Shown: piece after piece, positions 23,568 to 36,137 of the stretch
How the letters are laid out: each line of letters opens with the position of its first letter
Numbering within the stretch: the stretch's first letter is position 1
NCBI RefSeq assembly: GCF_030272615.1
Contig: NC_081415.1
Span: forward strand, 421,562,757 to 421,626,756
DNA: 64,000 bases
Direction of reading: 5' to 3'
Origin: Cryptomeria japonica
Lineage: Eukaryota; Streptophyta; Pinopsida; Cupressales; Cupressaceae
Translations under genes and position numbers: made by a program
Notes under the pieces: model-generated
Told to the model about the DNA's origin: nothing
Databases searched by the model: none
Seen by the model: only the letters and a program-made list of their open reading frames with translations

Positions 23568-23582
23568 TTTAGCCCCCACTTT
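23568..23582 (-). promoter_or_regulatory. Polypurine tract of retroelement 1
   Basis: On the - strand aaagtgggggctaaa abuts the tgtagc start of the LTR. The same tract is found at the matching place in retroelement 2 (from 46848). Confidence 0.8.
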
Positions 23583-24306
23583 AGCAGGAGTATAAGCGTA
23601 CGCTCATACTTCTGGTAAAGTACAAGGAAACAATATTGAAAAACTTTCACCACGTCAAGGAGGCAAGATACACCCAGCCCCCAGTGGACTAAGGATCTTA
23701 CGACTTCGATTGACAAAGTAAAAGGGAAGATCACGAGGGAGAACCATGACTGTCAGTAGTAAGGTTCCCTCACTATGAGTCATGCAAGAAAGATATCAAA
23801 AATCTTCAAGGCAAAATTTGTCAAGAAATTTCAAGTATCTTGAAAAGATATGAACGGGATGTATTCCCCCCTACGTTAAAGCGATCGCACACGCCTTACC
23901 GGGGGTGATTGCTTTAAGGTAGTGATACATATAAGAAATGAGAAAGGAAAGGAGCACGTTATCACAAGGATTTAGCCCCCAAGTGTGAGATAAGCCCAAG
24001 GATAATAGACACAAAACACAAAGCACAAGGTGACTTTGCTTTCCTCGGGGTCAGTATGCTATATGATAATTCATGTATATCATATGTATGTATGCATAAT
24101 TGTTCTTCATTCCCCAATCAAGGAAGGTCACCTAGAAGAAGGGAACACATGTGTCTTTTGAGTCAACATGAGAGAGATCGAGAGATCTCAATGTTTTACA
24201 TCGTCCTCAAGTAGACAACACTAAGGACAACAAATAGAAGAATGAGAGTAATATATAGAAGAAGTAACAAAAGAAATAGAGGAGAGAATCTGCTATGCTA
24301 ATGAAA
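23583..24306 (-). other. 3' untranslated region of retroelement 1
   Basis: No coding frame. It contains acgttaaagcgatcgc and related stretches that are also present in retroelement 2 at about 47150-47230, so it is a conserved part of the element family. Confidence 0.6.
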
Positions 24307-27300
24307 CTAGTCTAGCACATCATCTACCCCCCGATCTTGCTGATCAATGTTTCGGGAAGGTAGGGAACACGCTAGAGGAGGAACATCCAACACAGCAGAT
24401 GGAGCTATCACAAGATCCAAACAAGGGCTATGTTCATGTTCCGAGCCACGTTGTTCTTGTCTAGGAGCTAGGATAAGTGTTTTAGAAAATTCATTAGATA
24501 GATAATTATCAACATCAACATGTTCATATTCACTATCAGAATGTAAAGAAGTAACATTTTCATCATGAATAACATTTTCATCTATATCATCATCAAGATT
24601 TATAAAAATAGGATCTTTAACTCGCACAGGATCAAGACCATCATGCATCTTATGTTTAGGAGATTTTGGCTCAATTTCCGGCTGAGGAGAAAATAGAATA
24701 ATACTAGTTGAAGGTGTTTTTGGGGATTGCAAAGTTTGAGCTCTAAGACGACGCTTTTGCCGGCGTTCACGTGCAGAACGATTTCGTCTAGTCTTAGTAG
24801 GAAGTTGCGAAGATTGAGGAGGAGGAATGTTCTCATCCTTATCACTTGGGTGTTTAGGTTGTGGTCTCTTAGGTTGAATAATAGGAGAAGAGGAAGGTCT
24901 CTTCTCTCCATAAGAGGAAGAAGGAGGAACTGCTCCATATAGGGGAGGAATATTTGGTTTAGGAAGGAGACCAAGTCCATCATGACGAGGAGGGATAGGT
25001 CTACTTTTAGGAAGTTTATTAGATATAGGCATAGTCACATCCATAGGAATGGGTGAGGAATCTTCTTGAGGAAAGACATTAGTTTTACCTTTCAAAGGAA
25101 GAACTTCCTTCTCAAGAATGATAGGAATATCAAGTTTGGGTGTTCTAGGTTCACTTAGAGAAAGGATCATATCTTTTTTCCACTTTTGATAAGATTTGAA
25201 AAGATGATCACTTCGCGGAGGAAGAGATTGGAATTGTTTAGGCCAAAAGTAATCAATAGGAACGCTAGAAGTTCTTTCAGCTGGTTTAAAGAGACTATGA
25301 TTGACAGTAACAACTTCACCATTATGGGGAAATTTCAAACACTTGTGAATAGGAGAAGCAATAGCTTTCATGGAAGATAGCCAAGGATAGCCAAGCTTCA
25401 CACGAAATTGTTCGGAAGATGGAATAATAGCAAAGTTCACATCAAGGGATTTGTTATGAACTTCAATAGGTAATGTAATAGAACCAATTGCAGGAGAAGA
25501 AAATGCATCAAATAATTTCACAACCACATCTGTTTCATCATAGATTACTTGATTCAATTGCAAAGTAAAAAGAAATTCTTCAGTAATGATATTAACCATA
25601 CAAGAAGGATCAATAAGCACTCCACGGCAAGGTGTATTTTTTACTTTTGCAACTATATATAAAGGACCATCAGGTGCCCTGATAGTTTCACTAGAATCAA
25701 AGGTGATGGAAAGTTCTTTAGGGATTTTCTGCTGCTCTACAAAGTTAATCACATTCGGAGTCATAGACACGAGATCATCAGGTGAGACAGAGGAATCAGT
25801 AGTATCAATCGCATTAGAGGTATGAGAAGGCAATGGATCATTGAAAATATGAAGATTTTGGTTAGGAGGAGCTACAGATGTATTGCCTTTATCATTCACT
25901 CCAGAAACAAAGATAGTATTATTATCAATCAAATCTTGAATTTTACCCTTTAAAGCAAAACATTTTTCAGTATCATGCCCAGGATGACGATGAAATTGAC
26001 AAAAAGATTTGTTATCAAAATAAGGTGAAGTAATCTTTGCAGGATCAATTTGCCTTATAGGAGGAAGAGTAAGCACATTTTGTTCCAATAACTTATTCAT
26101 AATACTATGCAATGATTCATTCAAAGGAGTAAACTTTCTTTCTTTCTTGAAAAACTTAGAAATAGGAGGCACACCTGATGCTGCATTCACATTGTTGTTG
26201 ATGATGTTTTCATTGAATTTAATGGACTCTCTGTTCGGTTTAAACTTCCCAAATGGTTGTTGACTACTATCACCCTTATCACTCGGAGCCATAGGATGTG
26301 ATTGTTCCATTTGACTCACAGTCAGTTGATAATTGTGAAGAGTTGCGCACAACTATTGGAAAGAAGTAAACTCAGAAAACAGGAGTTTTTCTCTAATGTC
26401 TTTTTGTAAATTAGAAATAAAGATTCTTTGAATATCATTGTCAGGCACTGGAAAGGAAATTTGAGCATACAAATGCTTATATCTACCAATGAAATCAGTC
26501 ACTTTTTCTTTAACACCTTGTTTACAATGCATTAAATCAATCAAAGTAACCTTAGGACTTATATTGTTTTGAAATTGTTGAATGAAAGCATTTGCAAGTT
26601 GTTCGAAAGAAGTAATAGAATAGGAAGGCAACGAGCAATACCATTGTAGGGCTTTGTCTCTTAATGTTCTAGTAAACAGTTTTGCAAGCAACCTTTGGTC
26701 ATAAGCAAAATCAGTACATATTGTTTGAAAGGTCTTAACATGTGTTAGAGGATCACCCTTACCATTATAAAGTTCCAAGTGCGGAATTTCAACATGTTTA
26801 GGGGGGATAGCTCGAACAATGTCAAGAGAAAGTGGGCTCGCAACATCAAATGTGGGCACACTAAACTTAGATTGGTTCATAGAGGCAATTTGTTGCTGTA
26901 AAGAAGAGACAGTTTGTGCAAGATTGTTAATGGTCGCTTCAGTCGAAGAGTTCATATTAGATGTGTTAGATTGTGATGGAGGTGTTATGTTATTGAAAGA
27001 AGGTAGAGAGTAAGGTGGTGGGACACTATGATAGTTAGTCATAGGAGATGATTGGACAGGAGGAACACTACAAGGAGGAATGGAAGGGTTAAATGAATTG
27101 CCCCCTTGCGTCATGTTCATTTGTGGAGATATAATAGGAACACTCATTGAAGGAATGAATGAAGAAGTTGGATTGAATGAAGGAAGAGGGTTAATTGAAG
27201 AAGAAGGATTGCCCCCATGATTAGTGATCATATGAGGAATGTCTTGTATTGAAGTAGTCATTATGTTTGATGTAAAAGTAGGTATACTAGCAATAGGAGT

Positions 27301-27645
27301 CGTCAAAGGAATAGAATGATTGTCTTGAGTAGGAGGTTGTGTATAACCTAAGGTTTCAGCACAACTCTTCATAGGCATCACATTTGAATCCACAATGTGT
27401 GCAATACCACGCAAAATATCAATTCCATTCTTATCACTTTGAAGCATACGTTTTAGACCCTCAATTAAAGGAAGAGCTTGACTATCAGGGTATTCTTGAG
27501 ACATCCACTGTCGAAAATCGTCAAATTGGTTATCCAATTTTGAAAGTTGTTCTACAGAAACCTCATGGAGAGCTTCTTCATCATTAAGAGGATTAGAGGA
27601 ATTACCCATGTCCTCGTTAAAAAGACCATTCAAATTAGGTTCCAT
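24307..27645 (-). pseudogene. Gag plus protease-like polyprotein of retroelement 1, interrupted by one TAG
   Basis: One frame from the ATG at 27645 gives 430 codons, a TAG (26355-26353), then 681 codons in the same frame. Part 1 has a Ser/Pro/Asn-rich N-terminus and a capsid domain (HVEIPHLELYNGKGDPL, WYCSLPSYSITSFEQLANAF), matching the retrotransposon gag family. The TAG lies near the end of this domain. Part 2 has a zinc-knuckle-like FCQFHRHPGHDTEKCFALK (about residues 106-124), a protease-like segment (VLIDPSCMVNIITEEF, LGYPWLSSMKAIASPIHKCLKF), then a Pro-rich, basic and acidic tail of about 300 residues. The active-site Asp-Ser/Thr-Gly is altered to Asp-Pro-Ser. Retroelement 2 has TAG at the same codon. 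Confidence 0.85.
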
Positions 27646-28915
27646 CTCCTCAGTAATTAAACCTTGGAAAGACTTAATTCTAAGGCTTCATCTAACGGGA
27701 ATAGTGTAGGTAGGGCTTATTGTTGTAAAACTCATGCACTAAAGAGAGAGAGAAGATTTTGAATTTTAGAGGTAGCAAATTTCAGTAAAACCAGCCAATC
27801 TTCTAGATTTAAGCTGTTAAATACAATCAGGACAATCTCCGAAATTTCGGAAAAAATGTCCGGGACCGTGGCGCTCGGGGTGCACACGGTCCTCGCAACT
27901 TTTTTCGAAATTTGCAGGGATGAAAGTTATGATGATTTTACAGCTAACCTGAAAAAATTGAGTGATTTTACGATCTGTAGATAGGCCAAATTAAAGTTGC
28001 AATCTCAAAATTGAACCCTACCAAGATTGTCGAAAAATGCAAAATTTGAATTTTGAAAAAGAGAGGGAAACTGAAATTTTGAATTTTATGATTTTAGAGG
28101 GAATACCAAAAGCAATGCAAGTTTTGAAATTTGAAAGTTGACTCAATTTCACGCAAAATTCAATTTTGAAAGCGGAAATCAAAGTTGTTGTAATTAAGCA
28201 CTTAATTTCAAAAGTCACAAATTGCAAAAATTTGAATAAATCACTGAAATTTCGAATGAATGATAACACACTTTTCAGATTTAGGACTGTAAGAAACACA
28301 ATTTTGACACAAATTTCAATTTCAACAATTTTTGAATGATTAGAAGCCTCAATCCAAGCAATCGCTAGACCAACTTTGACTGTAATTTTGAAGGTGTTAA
28401 AATTGTAAAATCAGCCAAAATTCTGGATTTTAGCAGAAAAATACAGTAAGATCTAGCTCCCGAAATTTCGGAAAAAATGTCGGGGACGATGGCGCTCGAG
28501 GTGCACACGGTCCTCGCAACTTTTTTCCAAATTTTCAGGGATGAAAGATATTGTGATTTTATTGCGGAATCCAAAGTTACAGCTGATTTGGAGATGTTTT
28601 GATCAGTGAAATTGTCGGACAAAGGTTGAATCAAGAGGGTTTCAAAAATTAGGGTTTTGACACTTAACCACTTAATTTTCAAAATTAAAGCACAAATATG
28701 AATTGATAATTTGTAATAGAAGGGCAGATCTGAAACAAGCATTAACAATTAAACATTTCACAAGTTTAATTACTTAAAAAGAAAATTTAGGGTTTTTATG
28801 CAATTAACCTCTAAAATTTTGCAAAAGATCAAACGTGGAAATGTAATCAAGGAATCCAATTTTCAGATCTAACTATGAATAATCAGAAAGGATGTTCACG
28901 TCGGGTTCACCAAAA
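27646..28915 (-). other. 5' leader of retroelement 1 with a duplicated hairpin module
   Basis: Between gag and the 5' LTR (element orientation). Two similar modules at about 27800-27930 and 28400-28550 each contain gaaatttcggaaaaaatgtc and a GC-rich box. In the first, ggaccgtg and cacggtcc pair across 14 nt (27863-27892). A similar box is in the LTRs and in retroelement 2 (about 51545-51585). Confidence 0.6.
28895..28912 (-). promoter_or_regulatory. Primer-binding-site-like sequence of retroelement 1
   Basis: On the - strand TGGTGAACCCGACGTGAA begins 3 bp after the LTR end. Retroelement 2 has TGGTGAACACAATG in the same place. The cognate tRNA was not assigned. Confidence 0.6.
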
Positions 28916-30144
28916 TGTAAAGCGGAAAAATCGAACCCTAGTCGTCCTCCCCTCCCCAACTCCGAGGAGAAAGAAGGGAGAGTCACTAGGGTTGATGGTT
29001 TTCACTTAGGAGAGACTTTACATTCAAAAGAGGGGTTGAAACCCACAAGATCCAATCCCACGCAATGCAAGATTGGATTCTATATGAGTTTCAAGGGTTG
29101 TGATAGCAAGGATACCCTCTTTTGTAAAGAAATGTAGATAGAAAGATTGAACTAGGAATGCATGTAAAGTGGGAAATATTCGCTTATAAACAGAGATAGG
29201 GATATGATATGAAGCTGCGGACCTAGAATTAGCAGTAAAATGTCGAGACGGCGTTGTCCTACAAATTTGAGCAAAAGTTGACGGGACGATGGCGCCCAGC
29301 GTGCACACGGTCCTCCGAAAAATCCGCGAAACGAAGGGGGATCTGTTCGTCTCTGCACAAGGATTCCAGATCTTCAATTTCAGCCGCGTACCTGCAACCT
29401 ACACACAGAAAAGCGAAGACGGTTGGGGGGTTAGGGATTAGGGGTTTGCCCTTAGGTCAAACCCCGGTTTTGGAATTAACCAAGAAATGAGAAATGCTGT
29501 AAATGTAAATGACTATAATGTAAAACAAGTACTAGTACCTTGTTGTAAGGATGTTTGTATCCTTATATGCGAAGGTATAGATGTTGTTGTTTGTTGTATG
29601 TTGTATGTTGTAGCATGTGATCTCCTCTTCAATGGTTGAATCCTTGTCTTGAATGCAACACCTAGCCTTGAATGGAGACTTAGAATGATCAATTGCTTGA
29701 AGGAAATGCTTGAATGTTTGAATATCATTTCTGCGTCTTGTACACATCCATCCTTCCTCCTCAAAATGGGAGAGGAAATGTAGTTTATATACTTGCCAAT
29801 TAGGGTTGAAAGACTGATTTTCCCAACCTTAGGCCGACCAGGAAATGTTATTTTCCAAATTGCAAACAAAAAGACCCGAAGTCCCATAGGAGACCGGGCC
29901 CAAAAATAGGGCCAGGGACCAGGGCGCTGGGCGCCATGGTCCTGGGGGACCGGGGCACTGGGCACCATGGTCCCACCTCCAGGGACAGTAGGGTGCAAGG
30001 AGGATCAGGCCAGGGTGCTGAAAAATGCAGTTTTTGATGTCATGAACAAGTTTCGGGGTCTCCATTCAGGTTCAGTGTTGCGTCGCCATCGTGAAGACCC
30101 AAATGCGGTCGAAATTGCAAGTGTCGCAATTTTAGGACGCTACA
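28916..30144 (-). repeat. LTR of retroelement 1 (5' LTR in element orientation, 1229 bp)
   Basis: Starts tgtaaagcgg and ends gacgctaca. The - strand TATA box corresponds to 29784-29791. It differs from the other LTR mainly by C/T and G/A changes and a 31-bp duplication near 29940. Confidence 0.9.
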
Positions 30145-30149
30145 GCATG

Positions 30150-30620
30150 TACATGAAGTTTAGACTAGATTATACTTTATACCTGGTTTGTGTTTGATCA
30201 GATTATATATATTTCATGCATATACATGGAGTTTAGACTAGATTATACTTTATACCTTGTTTGTGTTTGATCAGATTATATATATATATTTCATGCATGT
30301 ATGCAGTTTAGACTACATTATACTTTATACCTGGTTTGTGTTTTATATGGATTATATATATTTCATGCATCATGTATGAAGTTTAGACTAGATTATATTC
30401 TGTAAATACCTTGGTTACATGTTTGATCAGATTGTATATTTCACGCATGTATGAAGTTTAGACTAGATTATACTTTATACCTCCGTTGTGTTTGATCGGA
30501 TTATATATATTTCCTGCATCATGTGATATGAAGTTTAGACTAGAGATTATATATTTCATGCACATGTACATGTTAGATTATATATTCCATGTGCGCATGT
30601 ACATACATGTTAGATTATAT
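30150..30620. repeat. Six degenerate tandem units of about 75 bp inside the DNA transposon
   Basis: The motif agtttagactagattata recurs at about 30160, 30230, 30307, 30380, 30457 and 30531, followed by cctggtttgtgtttgatcag and atatttcatgcatg. The last unit degenerates. The retroelement 1 target gcatg belongs to this array. Confidence 0.75.
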
Positions 30621-30750
30621 ATGTACTTTATGTTCGATGGACTGGACTGGATTATATATATATCACGTGCACATGTTAGAAATACTTATGTGTACACTTT
30701 AAATATATATATATGATCAAGAATGCATGTATGTTCTCTAAAACTTTCAA

Positions 30751-30781
<31 letters not shown>

Positions 30782-31380
30782 ACTTTAAATTTTAAACTAC
30801 ATGTAACACGTATGTAAATATAGTAGATAAGCATTAAAATTTTAAAAAACATGTTCAAACAAAAGAGTATATGGACACTCCAATGAACAATATAAAAATC
30901 ACACTTGAACTAATTAATATCAAATGAACAAACTAAACTTAATAAGTCATGTACTAAATAGTTCACATGGTATGTGCTTATAGGTATGTATACTGTAGTT
31001 AAATAGTTCACAACATGTACATGTCCTAATTACACATGTCCTAATTCCATATATCAATTTTACACATGTACATATTACATGATAATTTAAATATGCATTT
31101 TTTAATTAAATTATTTTAACTAGTGGTCCTTACAAATTACATGCATTTAGAATTAGATACAGTACCTTATACATACAAATTAAACATGCATTTAAACATG
31201 TACATACTTGAATTAACTTCATACATCCTAATTTGATATAATTAAAAATTTCATGTATTTAAACTTAAAATATTTATCCAAGTTTCAAAACAAGTTAAGA
31301 GATCTAGAATTTATCAAGTATTAATTCAATTCATGTGGGTTGAACCACATGTGTACTTTGGATTACTAAATATATATAGT
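30621..31380. other. AT-rich spacer of the DNA transposon
   Basis: Includes an (AT)n run at 30753-30781. No gene seen. It lies downstream of the transposase-like gene. Confidence 0.6.
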
Positions 31381-34300
31381 TCATACCACATCAAGTGGTT
31401 CAGAACGCTCTTCAATAACACTTAATATTCTTAATATTTTGTCATGATCTTCACTATCTAGTCTCCACTTTTGAGACTGCCCTCGATGTGGAACTGTTTG
31501 AAGAATTAGGCCAACAGCAATGACCAAGTGACTATACTGATATACCTTGTTGTGAATTTGGTATTCAGTGAAATGAATCCCTTGTTGAACGATTTTAACT
31601 TGTTTGAAATATGTCCCTTGCACTACAACTGAGCCTACATGTATATGTATAAAAGAAACGTGAGAAATTAAAAATTTCCACGTAAGTGATTTGTACATAC
31701 ATATTCAAATCAGTTCAAACCTGTGGGAAATGACATTTCATCACTCATTTTAGATTTTGATAACTTCTTTCTCTCTTCTGTGCAACGCAATAAATAATAA
31801 CTAACACCTTCTATATTTCCATCTTTTGCTATGACTGCAAAAATATCTCCTACAATTTGACACAAGCTAAATAAATTCTAAGTTACATGTCATTTTTAAG
31901 GAACTATTTACATGTGTACGTCATATGTATCTTTTTTAATCAATCCTAAAATATGATCATAATCACCACAAATCAAAGGAATGTCTTCAAATTTTTCGTC
32001 CTCATTTGAATCCTCGTATGTTTCAGAAACATCTAGTGGCACCAATTTCCATTCACTAACATATCCAAGCTCTTGGTTCTTGCAATCAACATAGTTTTCG
32101 AAAATGCATTCAGAACAAAAACATGAATAATCCCTAGTGTATAATGTCCATGGGTGATTATCTGTACTCATGACACAATGCAAAGGTCTTGTCCTCTCCA
32201 CGCTCTTGCATCCACGCATTGATATTCTATTCCCATCTGCAAAATGTACATGTGTACAAGAATGTACGTGTAGATCAAGTTGTTAAATTGAAATATTTGA
32301 ACTAGGAACATGTATTTTTTTTAAGATTAAAAAAATTAAATAAAACACTAAAAGAGAACACGTACCAGTTATCTCCCAAAACACTCTATATGGAATGGGT
32401 TTGTATGTTCTTGATGATGATTCGTAGGGATAATTAGGTTGCTCAAAGTGTTTCTCACACCATTCAACAACATCATGTGCATCTTCTATACGATCTCCTG
32501 TGTACTTTATTTGATGCTTTCTTAGAGCACGTTTGATACAAGCTCCTGCACCATCATGTTCACCCTTTCCATGACCACTCTCAAAAAAACTCCAAACATG
32601 TGGTATTTTGTCATTTCGATGATATCTACTTAGTGCATAAAATGGCCTCTAAGATTTGAATTGTGTTGCACATCCATCAAACCAAATAAAATGTTTAACC
32701 ATTGTTATGCCTCTATCTTTCAAATATTCAAAAAACTTCTTAAAGCAATGTTGTACAAAAAGTGTGTCATGCTCCTTATCATCACTGATATAGAAGTGGT
32801 ACTCTTTCTTAATGACGCGATTTTCAAATGTACTATCAACACCATCCAAATTCATCTGTGCATGTTGATAACACACATGCACCAAAATAGTGATTTGCTT
32901 TGAAAAGTAATACTCTGATTGAATCTCTTTTTGATGTGCAAAAGAGTAATTCTCTACAAAGTCAACTATAGATAGAATAGTTCCAAGTGGGAAAGTTTTT
33001 CTTAATCTTTTAAATTGTTCTTCTTGCCACTTGGCAAAAAAACCATGGCATATGTATGGTTTTATCAACTTACGAAAATTTTCCATAAATGTTCCAATAG
33101 GTATTTCCTCTTCTACATAATCTAGCCTTGTAGATTCCTTTCCAAATTTTGTTTCAATTTTTTTGTACTTGTAACTCTTGCAATTTACCATCTTCCTCAT
33201 GTCAGTATCTTCATCTCTCAAAGGTTGTTTAGCCAAGTCCCCGCATGTTCCACAAATTCCTCTTATGCAATTTATTTGACCGGTTGCAATATCATCTGAT
33301 TTATCACATAAGATGGATGTTATGAATTGACTTGTTCGTTTAGGAGGAGAATTTTCATAACCATCACTATCTTCTCTAATCTTTCGAAACGCCTGATAGT
33401 ACAATTCAAATTCAATGTGATAACGACAACAACAAGTTTCAAAAACTTTGTTTAACTTCACATAATATGGCCTTAACCGTTCAAACATGGTTTGTCCAAT
33501 CTTTATATGAGGGTTTGTTTTAGTAAATAACACATAAAATTCATGTTTTGTTGTGTCTATCCAATGTTTTACATGGAGATCATAACAATCAGGACCAATC
33601 CTTTGCTTGATACCATCTCTACTATTTGATGAAGGATGAGTATTATCATTCCAAAAACTTGTCACAAAGTTCCTAACAACATCTTCAATTCTATCAGAAC
33701 GAGGAGCTCTACACATAATTGCCCAATTCCCTTCTGAGGTAGTATCATTCAAAATATTTCTCCTTTAAACACATTTAGATATTGTCCTTCTACTAAAACC
33801 AAACTCAGATGACAGTGAAGAGATTTGTCTTTTTTGAGGCAATCTTTCATTTACTAAAGATGTCAACATCACTCTTCTTGAAATGGTCTTATCTATTTTT
33901 CGAGATTTTTTACCAATGTTCACCAAACCTTTCTTAACATTATCAACAATAGATTTTTGTAGCTGAGAAGTTTTCCTCTTTTGACTTGTTGCATCTATAC
34001 CCAACAATTTCAGTGGAACTATTAAGTCTTTATGAGTAAGTACAATTGATAACAATTGAGCTTTTTCTAGTATAGTATCAAGATTGTTGAAATGAGACAT
34101 TATTTCTTTTGCACTTTTATTCATTGACCTCCTTTTAGTATGTCTAGGTTCTTCACTAAGACGTTTCAACTCATCCACATCAATTTCAAGTAAATGATCT
34201 AAATTTTTATAAGAAATATTTCTCTTCACCTATTTAGCTAGATCCACAATATGCTCATCCATATCGGTGGTAGGAGGTAAGGAGCCTGACCCCTCTCCTT

Positions 34301-34430
34301 CAAAGGTCTCCATTGGTTCAACTTGGACAATCTCCTCCCTATGTTCATCAACTATATTGTGTTCTTCAACAGGTTCGTTTGCCTCGACTCCTGCTTCAGA
34401 ACTCCCTTCTTCTCGAGCCCGTTATGCACA
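31381..34430 (-). pseudogene. Intron-containing DDE-transposase-like gene of the DNA transposon
   Basis: Reads right to left. A coding part from about 34430 through 34229-33765 (Lys-rich, ending GFSRRTISKCV) continues in frame through a TAA into 33752-32649 (367 codons), then past a TAG to a donor at 32366/32365 (ctg|gtacgtg). The acceptor at 32237/32236 (ttttgcag|atg) restores the frame into 32236-31920. Later exons (about 31849-31722 and to 31381) are tentative. Candidate catalytic Asp residues are in SIVDFVENYS (D264 of the 367-codon part), YISDDKEHD (D324/325) and WFDGCATQF (D359). A conserved-looking ESGHGKGEHDGAG follows. Cys clusters ETCCCRYH and CIRGICGTCGD may bind zinc. I recall similar unnamed proteins in animals, without a confirmed family. 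It would cut and join the transposon ends. Confidence 0.65.
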
Positions 34431-36000
34431 TAATTTAAGAGTTGGTGTAAGGTTCAAATTAATAGATTATTCAATTAGGTTTAAGAATAGGGGTGAATTT
34501 GGCTTAAAGCTTTGTGTTAAAATTAGGGTTCAATTTGGTTTATTAAATTTAATTACTTTCAGGATCTTAGTGTTATAACTCTAGTTAAATTACCTGTTTA
34601 GGTTTAAAGTTCAATTTGTTCTCAGGTTAGGATTAGGGCTCAAATTTATTTAACTTGTGCAAGTAGGTTTAGAGTTAGAGTTAAATTTTGTTCAGTAATT
34701 AATATTTCAAGAAGATGATAATTATTTTAATTTAATTTTTTCTGATGTTTAATTCTAGATTTACACATGAAGAATTATAATTAGTTTATTATTATCGTTT
34801 AATTTATGTTATTCCTTACGTATAGTGTTAAGGTTAAATTTTGTTTTGCGCTAATATAACAAATAAACATAAACATATAAAGTGGAAATAAATATTGATG
34901 AGCTATTTTGAAAACCTCAATCTCTCACTAATAACACATAAAATGAAATTTTGATAAGTTAGAAATTCCAATTTTGAAAATTAAAAGTACAAATATTTTG
35001 ATGCATGCATACGATAAAGGTGACCTCATATTAATTTGTTATGGACCATAATGTAGGTGGACTATAATTTGTCACATGTGTGTATATTTAAGACCTATTA
35101 TTGCATAATAGACCTCCTAATCTGAAATGTTTTTGCATACGTGAAGTCGTATAAATAGAACCTAAATTATTCAACATGTAATAGGTTATAAATTTATGTC
35201 ACATTTAAGACCTATAATCAATGTAATAGTCCTAATAGGCCTTATTATTAAAATTAATATGACCACGTATGCAAAAACATTTCAATTAATATACTTAACT
35301 CCCCTTAAGACAGATATATTATGTGACCTATCACATGAAATTAAGTACATGTCTTAAATATTCAATATATATAAGTTAGAACCTAAATTATGACATAATA
35401 TGTCTTATTAATTTTATGACTTAATAGGTCTTATCTATTATAAATGGACTTAATTATATAGGAGAAAAATGCAATTACACAACAAGCAAGTTAATGGAAT
35501 TTGAAATTTGCAAATACACATATTATCTCAAATTAATTATGCTTTCCAATTAAAATGAGATTATTTTTAATCCTATTATTTCCAATTAATTTAATTAAGA
35601 TTTTTTAAAAATATTTTCATTAAAAATATTAGATAAAAAATATTGAACTAATTAATACTAACAAATAAACACTATTTTTGGTACGTAATACATATAAAAT
35701 TAAATAGAAATAAAAATAAAAATACATACTTGAATCATGATATCTTTGTCTTCTTTGTTCTCGATATCTTTCTTCCATTTCGGGAGAATAATTCCTTGAA
35801 GTCTTATTTTTCCTTCTCTACTTGTTCCCCATGCTTTTAAAAAAACCTTCAAATATCTTCAAATTAGTGCCCTCAAAATAATTTTCAAATGTCTTCTCTC
35901 ATCCGAAAATGTGAATTATTTTAATCATTTGTGTGATAAAAAATGAAAAAAATTATGGACATTTATATGACTCCACAAATGAAAAAATAAAAATTACATC
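34431..36000. other. AT-rich spacer of the DNA transposon with recurring gacctatta motifs
   Basis: gacctatta, taataggtc and similar words recur in both orientations between about 35080 and 35460. No gene is seen. The region lies between the transposase-like gene and the right subterminal repeats and may contain its promoter. Confidence 0.5.
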
Positions 36001-36042
36001 AGCCAGGGTTTGAACAAAACCTGACAGTTAAAAATGGTCGGG

Positions 36043-36137
36043 TTCGTTCAAACCTGACCATTACGAAAAAGTACGGGCCAAAATTAAGCCCATGGGTTCG
36101 AGCGAGTGGGGTTTCGAGCGAACCCAATTCGATCGAA
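36043..36137. promoter_or_regulatory. Right subterminal repeats of the DNA transposon
   Basis: ttcgttcaaa at 36043, ttcgagcgag at 36097, ttcgagcgaa at 36113 and ttcgatcgaa at 36128 match the left cluster at 18201-18452. Confidence 0.6.

Larger units (their letters stand above)
22370..30144 (-). mobile_element. Non-autonomous LTR retroelement 1 (gag-protease only, TR-GAG-like)
   Basis: Two LTRs, 22370-23567 and 28916-30144, differ by about 25 substitutions, nearly all transitions, plus a 31-bp insertion in the right copy. Identity near 98% marks a young insertion. The only coding region, on the - strand, gives gag and a protease-like domain; there is no RT, RNase H or integrase. It must use enzymes of another Ty3/gypsy element. 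The TSD is perfect. Gag and zinc knuckle resemble Tat elements, so a Tat-type helper is plausible. Confidence 0.88.

Noticed and set aside
22367-23572. Several open frames within the retroelement LTRs (also 28892-30197, 45887-46746, 52544-53336)
   Set aside because: They lie within LTRs, recur in both copies by duplication, overlap on both strands and show no protein family features.
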